Shown here piece by piece: positions 7,770-16,593 of a stretch of DNA of 36,934 nt. A program made the position numbers and the translations under genes. How positions within the stretch are numbered: the first letter of the stretch is position 1; each line of letters opens with the position of its first letter. A model generated the notes under the pieces. It was not told the DNA's origin. It searched no databases and saw nothing but the letters and a program-made list of their open reading frames with translations. This DNA is from Anaerolineae bacterium (lineage in GTDB: Bacteria > Chloroflexota > Anaerolineae > Aggregatilineales > Phototrophicaceae). The stretch spans positions 1 through 36,934 of the forward strand of contig JAJDZQ010000136.1 in the NCBI GenBank assembly GCA_022824565.1. The letters are read 5' to 3'.

Positions 7770-10691
7770 ATGCACCTAGCCCTCATCACCGCAGCGCCTT
7801 TTTGCCTGGCTTTGCTGCTGGCAATGCCCCAGACCCGCTCGCAGCTCGGCAAAACCACGCAGACCCTGCTGAGCACTGCGCTGATGGCGGCGCTATTCGC
7901 CTGGCTGGTCGGCTCATTCCCGCTCCTGCAGGCAGAGCAGGTGATCGTCCAGCGCCTGGAGTGGATGCCGGCTCTGGGCATCAGTTTGTCGTTTTATCTG
8001 GACGGCTTGTCGCTGATCTTTGGGCTCATCATCACGGGCATTGGCGCGCTGATCTTCTTCTTTGCTGGCTATTATTTTGACGATGCCGCGGAATACAACC
8101 GCTTTATGGTTTGGCTGGCTGGCTTCGCCGGCGCGATGCTGGCGCTGGTGCTTTCGGGCAATCTGCTGATGCTCTTCATCGCCTGGGAGCTGACCAGCGT
8201 AACATCGTTTTTGTTGATTGGCTTTTCAGGCGAAAAGCAAGCAGCAGCGCGCGAGGGGGCTTTCAAGGCTTTATTTGTGACCAGTGGCGGGGCGCTGGCG
8301 CTGATTATCGGGCTGGTGATGCTGGGCGGGGCCGCTGGACAGCTCATCACCCCCGAAGCGAACAGCGGATTTGTCGCCGAGCTGGATGTCATCTTGAGGC
8401 TGGACAACCTGCACGAGCATGCCTGGTTTCCGCTGTTTGCAACGCTGATCTTGCTGGGCTGCTTCACAAAAAGCGCGCAGTTTCCATTCCACTTCTGGCT
8501 GCCCGGAGCGATGAGCGCGCCAACGCCAGCCAGCGCTTATCTGCACAGCGCCACCATGGTCAAAGCGGGCATCTATCTGGTGGCGAGGCTTTCGCCAGTG
8601 ATGATGCAACATGAGCTTTGGACGAACGGCTTGCTGGGCGTGGGCTTGCTGACCATGTTGGTCGGCGCGATTTTCGCCATCAAACAAGCCGATCTCAAAG
8701 GGCTGCTGGCTTATGCGACGGTGAGCAAACTGGGGGCGATCATGGCGTTGCTGGGCTTGCCGGGGCAGGCTGGCCTAAAAGCTGCGCTGGTCGGCATAAT
8801 CGCCCATGCGCTGTACAAATCGGCTTTATTCATGGTCGCCGGCACAATCGACCACGCCGCGCATACGCGTCTCATCAGTCGGCTGGGCGGCTTGCGGAAA
8901 GAGCTGCCTGGTTTGTTCTGGGTCACTGTAATATCGGCGCTTTCCATGGCTGGCCTGCCCTTCTTGATGGGATTCGTGGCGAAAGAAACCTTGCTGGACG
9001 CGCTGCTGCATTATTCCGCGCCCTGGACGGTGCCGGTCATGCTGGTGGCTCTCGTCAGCGCCGCGTTCACTGCGCTGGCCGCCTATATGCTGGTCGGAGA
9101 GGTCTTCTTGGGGCAGCGCCCGCGCGGGCTGCGCATCCACAAGCCGCCCAGGCCGATTTATTATGGTCCGGCTCTGCTGGCATTCTGCTCGCTGGTTATG
9201 GGCTTCTTGCTGGACCCGTTGATCATTCCACTGCTGCGGCTGGCTGTGACCAAGTCTTTTTCGCTGCCGCTCTTCGCCGGCTTCAACACAGTCTTTTGGA
9301 TGAGCGCGGGCGTATTGGTGGCTGGCGCGCTGCTCTATCGCGTCCGCAAGCCACTCAGCGGGCGCATCGCCTTTCCCCTGTCTGGCGATGCCGTTTATCA
9401 CGAGATCATCAATTACATCGATTGGGCGGGCCACGTTTTGCTGCATTTTCAGTCCGGCTATGTGCGCTATTACCTGGTCTGGATTCTTGGTTCCGTGTCC
9501 TTGATGCTGGTCGCCTCGGGGACTTTGTCGACTGTGACAGCCGGGCAGACACTCTTGCCGCAGGATCTGTCGATGACCGCCACCGATCTGGCGAAGATTT
9601 TTATGTTGCTGCTGACGATCGTAGCTGCTGCGCTGACAGTCGTACTGCGCGAGCATGTCAAGGCGGCCATCGCGTATGGCGTGATTGGTTATGCCATCGG
9701 CGTCATCTTCTTGATCAACCACGCGCCCGATGTCGCCCTGGTGCAGATGCTGGTCGAGACGATGGCGACAGTGCTCATCATCATCATGCTGGGGCAGATC
9801 CGGCCTGGCGCTCGACTCAAAGTTATAGACAGCTTGTGGGCTGGTCGGCACGATTACAATTTCGGTTTTCTGCGCGATTTGGGTATATCTATCGTGATCG
9901 GCTTGGCGGTTTTTGTCTTCTCGCTGATTGCGCTGCAAAATCGCCCTGAGCGCCAGAGCATCGCCAAGTGGCATCTGGAAAATACTGTCCTGGTAAACAG
10001 CGAAGACGCGGTCGGCGCGATCGTGGCGGACTTCCGCGGCACAGATACCTTGCTGGAGATCGCCGTATTCACGACGGCGGCGCTGGGCGTGCTGACCTTG
10101 CTTGCGCGCGGGCGGATTGGCGGTGGCGGCCGGCTGCTGCCCAATAAAGCGCCTGTCGGTTCGCTCCGCGAAAAGGATACAGAGGCAGTCGAAGCCATCC
10201 AGGATGCCACCAGCTTGTCGACGCCATTCACCCGGCTGGTCACGCATTTCGTGCTGCCAATCGCCATATTGATTGGCATCGCCCAGATCTTATACGGCGG
10301 CAGTGGACCTGGCGATGGCTTCACGGCGGGCGTAACGATCGGCTTGGCGGTTTCGCTGTGGTATGTGGTGCTGGGTTATGACGAAGCGCGGCGGCAGCTG
10401 CCCTGGTTTCGTCCCGAGCAGTTTGTGCGGCTGGGCTTGGTCATCGGCATCGTCAACGCGCTCTTGCCGCTATTGCTGGGGAAGAGCTTTATGGGTCATG
10501 TGCAATTTGACAAGGCGCTGGGGATTTATGACCTGGTCGCTTCCTTTGGCTTGCACATCACCTCGTCCCTGTTTTTTGAAATCGCCATTGCCATCACGGT
10601 GATGGGTGGCTTGGGCATCATCATCGAAGCGATTGCCTATCCGCAGAATCGCGCGGCAGCTGACGAAGGCTTGTCGGCTGTGAACATCTAA
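7770..10691 (+). CDS. mrpA: Na+/H+ antiporter subunit A fused to subunit B (MrpAB)
   Basis: The 973-residue membrane protein begins with a NuoL-like antiporter module (about residues 60-450) showing the IAWELTSVTSFLLIG helix with the conserved Glu, and KSAQFPFHFWLPGAMSAPT followed by SAYLHSATMVKAG. Further helices and a DUF4040-like section follow (about 570-790). The last 150 residues, beginning with STPFTRLVTHFVLP and containing GGSGPGDGFTAG, are a complete MrpB domain. The A-B fusion is known from group 2 Mrp/Pha operons. The complex exports Na+ in exchange for H+ and supports pH and salt homeostasis. mrpC follows after 22 nt. No good Shine-Dalgarno is seen at the ATG. Confidence 0.93.
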   Translation: MHLALITAAPFCLALLLAMPQTRSQLGKTTQTLLSTALMAALFAWLVGSFPLLQAEQVIVQRLEWMPALGISLSFYLDGLSLIFGLIITGIGALIFFFAGYYFDDAAEYNRFMVWLAGFAGAMLALVLSGNLLMLFIAWELTSVTSFLLIGFSGEKQAAAREGAFKALFVTSGGALALIIGLVMLGGAAGQLITPEANSGFVAELDVILRLDNLHEHAWFPLFATLILLGCFTKSAQFPFHFWLPGAMSAPTPASAYLHSATMVKAGIYLVARLSPVMMQHELWTNGLLGVGLLTMLVGAIFAIKQADLKGLLAYATVSKLGAIMALLGLPGQAGLKAALVGIIAHALYKSALFMVAGTIDHAAHTRLISRLGGLRKELPGLFWVTVISALSMAGLPFLMGFVAKETLLDALLHYSAPWTVPVMLVALVSAAFTALAAYMLVGEVFLGQRPRGLRIHKPPRPIYYGPALLAFCSLVMGFLLDPLIIPLLRLAVTKSFSLPLFAGFNTVFWMSAGVLVAGALLYRVRKPLSGRIAFPLSGDAVYHEIINYIDWAGHVLLHFQSGYVRYYLVWILGSVSLMLVASGTLSTVTAGQTLLPQDLSMTATDLAKIFMLLLTIVAAALTVVLREHVKAAIAYGVIGYAIGVIFLINHAPDVALVQMLVETMATVLIIIMLGQIRPGARLKVIDSLWAGRHDYNFGFLRDLGISIVIGLAVFVFSLIALQNRPERQSIAKWHLENTVLVNSEDAVGAIVADFRGTDTLLEIAVFTTAALGVLTLLARGRIGGGGRLLPNKAPVGSLREKDTEAVEAIQDATSLSTPFTRLVTHFVLPIAILIGIAQILYGGSGPGDGFTAGVTIGLAVSLWYVVLGYDEARRQLPWFRPEQFVRLGLVIGIVNALLPLLLGKSFMGHVQFDKALGIYDLVASFGLHITSSLFFEIAIAITVMGGLGIIIEAIAYPQNRAAADEGLSAVNI

Positions 10692-10713
10692 ACTTGCAGA
10701 AAGGTGAGCTGGC

Positions 10714-11058
10714 ATGGTTGAGTTTATGTTTGCGCTGGCAATTGGCATTCTATTTGGGATCGGCGTGTTTCAATTGCTGCGCCGCGATTTGATCAAAGCG
10801 GCCATCGGCTTTGCCATCTTGTTTTCGGCCATCAATCTGTTTTTTGTGGCGGCTGGCGCATTCGAAGGCGAGTTCCCGCCCTATCTCAGCAATGTGCAAG
10901 CCGGGCGCCCCACCAGCGATCCACTCGTGCAAGCCTTGATTCTGACTGCCATTGTGGTCAGCTTCGGCAGTTTTTCGCTGGTGCTTGGCATCGTGAATAT
11001 CATCTCGAAACGCTATGACACGGTCGATTCCAACGATGTTACCCAGTTGAAGCATTAG
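10714..11058 (+). CDS. mrpC: Na+/H+ antiporter subunit C
   Basis: The 114-residue protein is NuoK-like with three hydrophobic helices (about 1-22, 28-50 and 70-95). It carries the MrpC hallmark DPLVQALILTAIVV (about residues 70-83), where the complex I homolog also has a conserved membrane residue set. It forms part of the Mrp membrane core next to subunits A and D. The ATG is preceded by AAAGGTGAG. It lies 22 nt after mrpAB and 28 nt before mrpD in the same transcript. Confidence 0.93.
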   Translation: MVEFMFALAIGILFGIGVFQLLRRDLIKAAIGFAILFSAINLFFVAAGAFEGEFPPYLSNVQAGRPTSDPLVQALILTAIVVSFGSFSLVLGIVNIISKRYDTVDSNDVTQLKH

Positions 11059-11086
11059 GTATTTTTAGGCGGGACGGCGACAGCTT

Positions 11087-12583
11087 ATGACAGACAACGC
11101 GCTGCTGTTGGGCGCACTGGCGACACCGCTGATTGGGGCGATTTTGGCGCTGGTCTCGGCGCGATCCAACCAAACCCAGCGAGCCATCGGCGTGGCAACC
11201 GGTGGCATCGCCTGGCTGTTTGCGGCCGGGCTGTTGGCGCAAGTGCACGAACTTGGCGTGCAGACCTATGCGCTGGGCGGTTGGCAGCCGCCTTATGGGA
11301 TCGTGCTCGTGGCGGACGCCCTGGGCGCGCTGTTCGCTTTCATGGTTACGACTATCATGATTGCTGGCTTGCTTTATACCTATCACTGCCACGACAAATG
11401 CATGACCTACCCGGCCTTTGTGCCGCTCTTCCTGCTGATGGAGGTGGGCTTGGTCGGCGCCATGTTGACTGGCGACTTGTTCACGCTCTTCATTTCCATG
11501 GAGCTGATGGTGCTGGCTTCGGTGTCGTTGACAGCGATATCCGATGACCAATTTGGATTGGAAGCGGCGCTCAAATACATTCTCATCAGCTCGATGGGCA
11601 CGCTCTTCTTGCTGCTGGGCATCGCGGCGATGTATGCGACACTGGGCACATTGAACATGGCGCAGATTGCGCAGACCCTGCTGACAGGCGAGCGGCCGTT
11701 TTTGGCGCCGGCTGCCGCGCTGATGCTGCTGTGCGCCTTCTTGCTGAAGAGCGCCGTGTTTCCATTTCACTTTTGGCAGCCCGATTTTCATACCACTGCG
11801 CCGACACCGATCAGCGCCATGCTCTCGTCCATCGTGGTCAAGGTCGGCGTCTATGGCATCTTTCGGCTGGTTACGCTGTTGTTCATCGAAGAAGCCTTCT
11901 TGCTGGAGCGGCTGCTGGGCGTGCTGGGCGTCATCGGCATCGTCTTCGGCAGCCTGGGCGCGCTGCGCACCTACAATGCCAAGCGCATGCTGGCTTATTC
12001 GACATTCGCGCAGATCGGCTTCATCCTGGTGGGAATCGGCTGGGGCAATACCCTGGCTTTGGTCGGCGCGATCGTCTACGCCTTCAACCATGCATTCATC
12101 AAGTCGGCGCTGCTGATGCTGATGGGCGTTGTGGCCAGCTATACCAAAATCAAGACTGCCGACTTCGCGCAGGTGCGTGGGTTGGGCACAAAGCTGCCGC
12201 CCTTGTTGGGCTGGCTGGTGCTGCTGGGGGGATTGTCGCTGGCTGGCGTGCCGCCGCTGAACGGCTTCATCAGCAAGCTGGCGCTCATCCAGGGTGGCGT
12301 GGATAATGGCGATTGGGCGAATCTGATTATCGTGGTGGCGGCGGGCATTTTGACATTGATGTACATGATCCGCGCCTGGCAACAGATTTTCCAGCAAGCG
12401 CCGCTGCCCAGCACCACCGAAACCAAGCCGGTCGGCGACAGCATGGTTGCGCCATTTTTGCTCATCACGATTTGCCTGCTGCTGGGCACGGTCTTCGCGG
12501 AACCGCTGGTGCAGCTTGTCAGCGAAACCGTGCGCCAAATGATGAATCCGCAGATTTATATCGCGGGGGTGGGGCTTGGCTAG
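11087..12583 (+). CDS. mrpD: Na+/H+ antiporter subunit D
   Basis: The 498-residue protein is a NuoN/NuoM-like antiporter module. Diagnostic segments are LFTLFISMELMVLASVSL (about 130-147, with the membrane Glu), the KSAVFPFHFWQPDFHTTAPT loop with its Lys (about 218-237), and VVKVGVYGIFR. It forms one of the two ion-channel-like units of the Mrp complex. The gene is followed by mrpE, whose start lies within its last codons. Confidence 0.94.
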   Translation: MTDNALLLGALATPLIGAILALVSARSNQTQRAIGVATGGIAWLFAAGLLAQVHELGVQTYALGGWQPPYGIVLVADALGALFAFMVTTIMIAGLLYTYHCHDKCMTYPAFVPLFLLMEVGLVGAMLTGDLFTLFISMELMVLASVSLTAISDDQFGLEAALKYILISSMGTLFLLLGIAAMYATLGTLNMAQIAQTLLTGERPFLAPAAALMLLCAFLLKSAVFPFHFWQPDFHTTAPTPISAMLSSIVVKVGVYGIFRLVTLLFIEEAFLLERLLGVLGVIGIVFGSLGALRTYNAKRMLAYSTFAQIGFILVGIGWGNTLALVGAIVYAFNHAFIKSALLMLMGVVASYTKIKTADFAQVRGLGTKLPPLLGWLVLLGGLSLAGVPPLNGFISKLALIQGGVDNGDWANLIIVVAAGILTLMYMIRAWQQIFQQAPLPSTTETKPVGDSMVAPFLLITICLLLGTVFAEPLVQLVSETVRQMMNPQIYIAGVGLG

Positions 12584-13127
12584 GGCGGCTGAAGCAAAGG
12601 AAAACGGCAGAAAGCCAACGGGCCTGGCCAAGCGGCTGGTTATGGCGCTGCCACTGGCGCTGGGTTGGACGATCTATACTGCCCAGCCGACGCCGGGCAA
12701 TCTGCTGCTGGGGTATATCTTTGGCATCATGGTGGTCGGCGCTACTGGCTTCCGCGGCGACTCGTTTCGCCTGAAGAACCCGCCTCGGCAACTCTTCAAT
12801 CTGCTCATTTATACTTTGTACATGGCCAGCGAGGTGCTGATGGCCGGCATTGATGTGGCGCGCATCATCCTCAGCCCCAGCTTGCCAATTAAGCCGGGCA
12901 TGTCGCGCGTCGATACGCAAGACAGCACGCAAAGCGAATTGATTTCGGCCACCAGCGCGCATGGCATCACAATCACACCGGGCGAGCTGGTTGTGGACTT
13001 TGACGAAGGTCCTGACGGTGTAACCATGATTGTGCACAGCCTGAATATCGAGGCATCTGCGCAACAGCTCGCTGCCGACCAGCAGACACGTTTGCGGCGA
13101 ATCTTGGGGATATTGGGATATGATTGA
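12576..13127 (+). CDS. mrpE: Na+/H+ antiporter subunit E
   Basis: The 183-residue protein has the MrpE layout: two hydrophobic N-terminal helices, the FRGDSFRLKNPPRQLFN loop (about 64-80), then a cytoplasmic domain with SATSAHGITITPGELVVD (about 123-140) and a VHSLNIE strand. It assembles with C, D, F and G and is needed for complex function. The start is uncertain: TTG at 12576, overlapping the mrpD stop by 8 nt and preceded by a G-rich run, gives the listed length; an internal ATG at about 12641 would remove the charged N-terminus. mrpF overlaps the 3' end by 8 nt. Confidence 0.9.
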   Translation: MARAAEAKENGRKPTGLAKRLVMALPLALGWTIYTAQPTPGNLLLGYIFGIMVVGATGFRGDSFRLKNPPRQLFNLLIYTLYMASEVLMAGIDVARIILSPSLPIKPGMSRVDTQDSTQSELISATSAHGITITPGELVVDFDEGPDGVTMIVHSLNIEASAQQLAADQQTRLRRILGILGYD

Positions 13128-13401
13128 AAGCGAATTTGCCCAAAGCGCTGTCAGGTTGATCTTGCTGGCGCTGGTCATCTTGCTGATACCGGCTTCGTAC
13201 CGCGTTGTCGTGGGTCCATCTTTGCCCGACCGGCTGAGCGCGGTCGATCTCATCACCACCCTGCTGGTGGGCATTATCGTGCTGCTGGCGCTGGTCGAAG
13301 AAACGCCGGTGGTGGTCGATATGGCGATTGCGCTGGCAGCATTCGCCTTCATCGGCACCATCACAATCGCGCGCTATATCTCCGAAGGCAGGTATTTCTA
13401 A
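13120..13401 (+). CDS. mrpF: Na+/H+ antiporter subunit F
   Basis: The 93-residue protein has three hydrophobic helices. Between the first and second lies RVVVGPSLPDRLSAVDLI (about 28-45), the MrpF signature with its conserved Asp residues. The ATG overlaps the mrpE stop. mrpG begins directly at the next base after the stop. Confidence 0.92.
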   Translation: MIESEFAQSAVRLILLALVILLIPASYRVVVGPSLPDRLSAVDLITTLLVGIIVLLALVEETPVVVDMAIALAAFAFIGTITIARYISEGRYF

Positions 13402-13836
13402 GTGCTGTTAGAAATGCTGGGCGTAGCGGCTCTGGTCTTTGGGGTGTTTTTCTGCGCAGTCGGTGTGCTGGGAGTCATCCGCATGCCCGATACCTTGACA
13501 CGGCTGCATGCCTCGGGCAAGGTGGCCATCCTGGGCTTGTTTGGGCTGCTGCTGGGCGCGGCACTGCTGGTGCCTTCGACTGCGTTGCGGCTGCTGGTGC
13601 TGGGGCTATTCGTGCTATTGACCAGTCCTGTCGCCACGCACGCTATCGCCGCATCCGTGCACAGACGCCGCGAGATCGCCCAGCAACTGGATGACGAACA
13701 AAAAGCGGACGACAACGATGACAGCGCTCCCTTCGCGGTCGATGTAACGGCGGTGCTGGCGCGGTCGCAACTGGATGAAATCCTGGAAGCGCTGGAACGA
13801 ACGCAGCAACGGCGCGACAATCCAGACTCGCAGTAA
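13402..13836 (+). CDS. mrpG: Na+/H+ antiporter subunit G
   Basis: The 144-residue protein has three membrane segments and the MrpG motif GVIRMPDTLTRLHASGK (about 24-40), followed by LLLGAALL and the LTSPVATHAIAA helix start. The last 50 residues are a charged tail (Asp, Glu, Arg, Gln rich) longer than in many MrpG proteins. It starts with GTG at 13402, abutting the mrpF stop. This completes a full set (A-B fusion, C, D, E, F, G). The gene ends 18 nt before the convergent DUF368 gene, with no room for a classical terminator. Confidence 0.92.
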   Translation: MLLEMLGVAALVFGVFFCAVGVLGVIRMPDTLTRLHASGKVAILGLFGLLLGAALLVPSTALRLLVLGLFVLLTSPVATHAIAASVHRRREIAQQLDDEQKADDNDDSAPFAVDVTAVLARSQLDEILEALERTQQRRDNPDSQ

Positions 13837-13854
13837 TGCGACCAGATTGAACAT

Positions 13855-14850
13855 TCACCGGGAAAACAGGCGGAAGAGGGGGTTGGCGCGCGTCTGCACA
13901 TGATCCAGCGCATTCACCAGCACAAAGCCAGCCAACAGCAAGAGCACAGCCGGCACAAAGGTGTCATCGCCAGGATTGGGCGCGACATTTGCCTCTAGCA
14001 GGCAGCGAAAGTCGCCATGCCGGTCGAGGTCGCTTTCCAGGCAATCCTTCCACGGGTAGATCTTCCACAGCGAGCCGGCCATAAAGCCGACCAGCAGCGC
14101 CACCGTCAAGTTGTAATAATGCGCCAGCAGGTAGCTCAATATGCGCGAGAAAGCGATGATGCCGACGACCGCGCCCAAACCAACGATGAGAACAGGCGGC
14201 AAGTCGCGCTCGCTGACAGCCGTCAACACATAATCGTATTGCCCGAGGATCAACAACATGAAAGAGCCGGAGATACCCGGCAAGATCATGGCTGTGATAG
14301 CGATCATGCCGCTGATGAAGAGCATCGCCGGCGAGTGATCGGCTTGGGCTGGCACGATATTCACAATGACAAACGCCACTGCGGCACCCAGCGCAAAGCT
14401 CAGCGCCGACGAGGCTTTCCAGCTTACTTTCGCGCCGATGGACAGGATTGAAGCCAGCACCAGGCCAAAGAAAAAGCTGAAGAGCAGCACGCGCCCGCTT
14501 TCGTCGTCCAGGGTCGCGCTCAAAAAGCTGGAAAGCAGCAGCACAGCCGTCACCAGCCCCAGCCCCAGCGCCAGCAAAAAGCGCAGCGAAATATGCGCAA
14601 AAAGCTGCGAAAACTTCAGGCTGAGCGCCAATTGCAAGGCGCGCACATTAAAGGACTTGATGGCGTCAAGCAACGTTTGATACACACCCAGGATAAACGC
14701 CATCGTGCCGCCGCTGACGCCGGGCACAATGTCCGCCGCGCCCATGGCAAAGCCGGTCAAAAACAAGCGCAGGTATTCGGAAAAAGTCCTGGGCTGGGAA
14801 AGGTCGGTCTCGGTCGGCTTCACTGGGACGCTCCTGGATGGCGCGGGCAT
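13855..14850 (-). CDS. DUF368 undecaprenyl-phosphate translocase (PopT type)
   Basis: The 331-residue polytopic membrane protein carries the DUF368 hallmark GFAMGAADIVPGVSGGTMAFILG (in two halves, about 31-53) and the internal repeat-like GMIAITAMILPGISGSFMLL region (about 185-204). The paired PG-SG motifs are the family signature. DUF368 proteins have been shown to return undecaprenyl phosphate across the inner membrane for wall and polysaccharide synthesis, with importance at alkaline pH. I prefer the ATG at 14850; the frame stays open to 15024, but that segment lies over the divergent hydrolase gene and is not family-like. It converges on the mrp operon. Confidence 0.88.
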   Translation of the reverse strand: MPAPSRSVPVKPTETDLSQPRTFSEYLRLFLTGFAMGAADIVPGVSGGTMAFILGVYQTLLDAIKSFNVRALQLALSLKFSQLFAHISLRFLLALGLGLVTAVLLLSSFLSATLDDESGRVLLFSFFFGLVLASILSIGAKVSWKASSALSFALGAAVAFVIVNIVPAQADHSPAMLFISGMIAITAMILPGISGSFMLLILGQYDYVLTAVSERDLPPVLIVGLGAVVGIIAFSRILSYLLAHYYNLTVALLVGFMAGSLWKIYPWKDCLESDLDRHGDFRCLLEANVAPNPGDDTFVPAVLLLLAGFVLVNALDHVQTRANPLFRLFSR

Positions 14851-14941
14851 TGGCGCGTTAGTTTGCCCGATGCGCTGGTGGCGGTCAATGGCGCAGATAG
14901 GTAGAATGCCAACGCAGCCAGACAAAGACGGGGCGAGCGGC

Positions 14942-15709
14942 ATGCCAAAAATCAAGACGGCGCGCGGCGAAATCTGGTTCGCAGACCACCGGTCGCGGCG
15001 AGCTACACCAGCTGCGCTGCTCATTCACGGCGCTGGTGGCTCGCATTTGAGCTTCCCTGACGAACTGCGCCGGCAGGCGGCCTGGAATGCGATAGTGCCC
15101 GACCTGCCCGGTCATGGCAAAAGCGCCGGAGCGGGACGGGGGCAAATCGCCGACTATGCGCTGGATATGCTGGCGCTGCTGGATGCGCTGAAGATTGAAT
15201 GCGCGCTGCTCGTTGGGCACAGCATGGGCGCGGCGATCGCCCAGTGGCTGGCGCTGGAGCACGGCAACAGAATACAAGGGCTGGCGCTAATCTGTTCGGG
15301 TGCGCGGCTGCCCGTAAATCCCGCGTTGATCGACTCGCTAGCCATCCAACCAGCCGCAACCACAGAGCGGCTGCTGCGCTGGATGTGGTCGCCAGACGCG
15401 CCAACGGAGCTGGTCGCAACATCAGCCGCAATCTTGCAGCAGACCAGGCTAGCTGTCGTCCAGCAGGATTTCTGGGCCTGCGCCCGGTTCGATATTCGCG
15501 CGCGCCTGGGCGATATTCATGCGCCAACGCTTGTCATAGCCGGCGAATCGGACAAAATGACACCGCCTGCCTTGAGCGAAGAATTGGCCGCGAAGCTGCC
15601 AAACGCAAAGCTGGTCATGCTGGACGGCGGCAGCCACATGGCGCACCTGGAAGCGCCTTCTGCCACCGCAGCGGCTATCACCGACTGGCTGGCTGCTTAC
15701 AACGGCTGA
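14942..15709 (+). CDS. alpha/beta hydrolase
   Basis: The 255-residue protein has a complete catalytic triad in the expected order: oxyanion strand LIHGAGGSH (about 24-32), nucleophile elbow GHSMGAA (Ser, about 91-97), an Asp in VIAGESDKMTPP (about 200-211) and a His in GGSHMAHLE (about 229-237). The substrate is unknown; MhpC-like or carboxylesterase-type enzymes are the nearest pattern. The ATG at 14942 fits the domain start. A TAGAAT -10-like box at 14902-14907 overlaps the alternative ATG at 14906 and so argues for the later start. The 3' end overlaps the convergent methyltransferase gene by 13 bp. Confidence 0.85.
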   Translation: MPKIKTARGEIWFADHRSRRATPAALLIHGAGGSHLSFPDELRRQAAWNAIVPDLPGHGKSAGAGRGQIADYALDMLALLDALKIECALLVGHSMGAAIAQWLALEHGNRIQGLALICSGARLPVNPALIDSLAIQPAATTERLLRWMWSPDAPTELVATSAAILQQTRLAVVQQDFWACARFDIRARLGDIHAPTLVIAGESDKMTPPALSEELAAKLPNAKLVMLDGGSHMAHLEAPSATAAAITDWLAAYNG

Positions 15710-16587
15710 CGAAAGTCATAAACCCCCGCCCTGATGCCCCAGCGCAGTCCATTCGGGCTGACCAGGCTGTCCCCTTGGCGCTGCATGGTTGATCCCGTGC
15801 GCGGGCAACGCAAGAACGCCTGCGGGCTATCAACATCAGCCGCTGCCAAAGTGCTGGCGCCCCCTCGCTGCAAGTCAAGAAAGATGCTGGGCGAATAGGC
15901 CAATGCGCTGTGCTGCAAGATTGTGTCCAGTGAAACCAGCAGCCGGGTGGGCAGAAAACGTTTTAGAGCGCCCAGCCGCAGCCACGACACGGGTATATGC
16001 CTGCGCAGTGTGAAGCCGGCCTCTGCTGTCTGTTGGCGCATGCGGACGGGATGAAAGTTGAAGTTCAGGTCGACAAATTCCACCGCCTCAGGAGCATAGG
16101 GGTTCCAGCCGTTGCGACCCAGCGCGTGCCGCAGCATCGCCTTGAGATTGCGCTTGTTGGCGAATTCCAGGATAAATTGCCCGCCGCCAGCCATGACGCG
16201 ATTGACCTGCGCCAAGACCGTCGGCACATCAACAAAATGGTGGATGACGCGGATCATGGTCGCCCCATCAAACGCGCCCAAACAGAAAGGCATCTGGTAG
16301 GCATCTGCCGCGACATAGATATAGCCGTCATCGCCATAGCGCTCGCGAGCGAATTGCAGTTGTTCCAGTGAATAATCCAGCAGCACGACTTGCCCGTACA
16401 TGCTGTATTCGCTGGTCAGCCTGCCGAAGCCGGCACCAATCTCCAGCATGCGTTTGCCGGGCTTTTTCAGCAGCCTGCGCAGCGCCAGTCGCTCCACGGC
16501 ATCTTCATAATCGCGCCCCCTACCTTCCCAAAAGTCGGTGCGATAGGTGGAATCGCCATAATCGCAGATGCGCGGTCGCTGGCTCAT
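15697..16587 (-). CDS. class I SAM-dependent methyltransferase with a C-terminal Trm112-like tail
   Basis: The 296-residue protein has motif I MLEIGAGFGRL (about 47-57), an acidic residue ending beta-2 (VVLLDYS), and VIHHFVDVP (about 114-122) as in methyltransferase fold type 11. The last 40 residues (FLRCPRTGSTM through AGVYDFRQP) resemble the short Trm112-like domain fused to some bacterial methyltransferases, but only one Cys remains, so zinc binding is probably lost. The substrate is unknown. It starts 6 nt after the metK stop on the same strand, so it is almost certainly co-transcribed with metK under the SAM riboswitch. Confidence 0.82.
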   Translation of the reverse strand: MSQRPRICDYGDSTYRTDFWEGRGRDYEDAVERLALRRLLKKPGKRMLEIGAGFGRLTSEYSMYGQVVLLDYSLEQLQFARERYGDDGYIYVAADAYQMPFCLGAFDGATMIRVIHHFVDVPTVLAQVNRVMAGGGQFILEFANKRNLKAMLRHALGRNGWNPYAPEAVEFVDLNFNFHPVRMRQQTAEAGFTLRRHIPVSWLRLGALKRFLPTRLLVSLDTILQHSALAYSPSIFLDLQRGGASTLAAADVDSPQAFLRCPRTGSTMQRQGDSLVSPNGLRWGIRAGVYDFRQPL

Positions 16588-16593
16588 GCGCGG

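Noticed and set aside
8618-9949. Open frame of 443 codons on the plus strand in another phase
   Set aside because: Overlaps mrpAB in frame +1-type shadow; Arg/Ala/Gly-rich without hydrophobic helices or motifs.
8826-10247. Long open frame (473 codons) on the minus strand
   Set aside because: It is antisense to mrpAB, which is conserved along its whole length. The product is rich in Gln, His, Arg and Asp with no domain, as expected from the reverse of a GC-rich membrane-protein gene.
11039-12631. Long open frame (530 codons) on the minus strand
   Set aside because: Antisense to mrpD, with the same His/Gln/Arg bias and no recognisable motif.
14851-15024. Longer start for the DUF368 protein
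   Set aside because: The extra 58 codons lie over the divergent hydrolase gene and its promoter, and show no similarity to the family.
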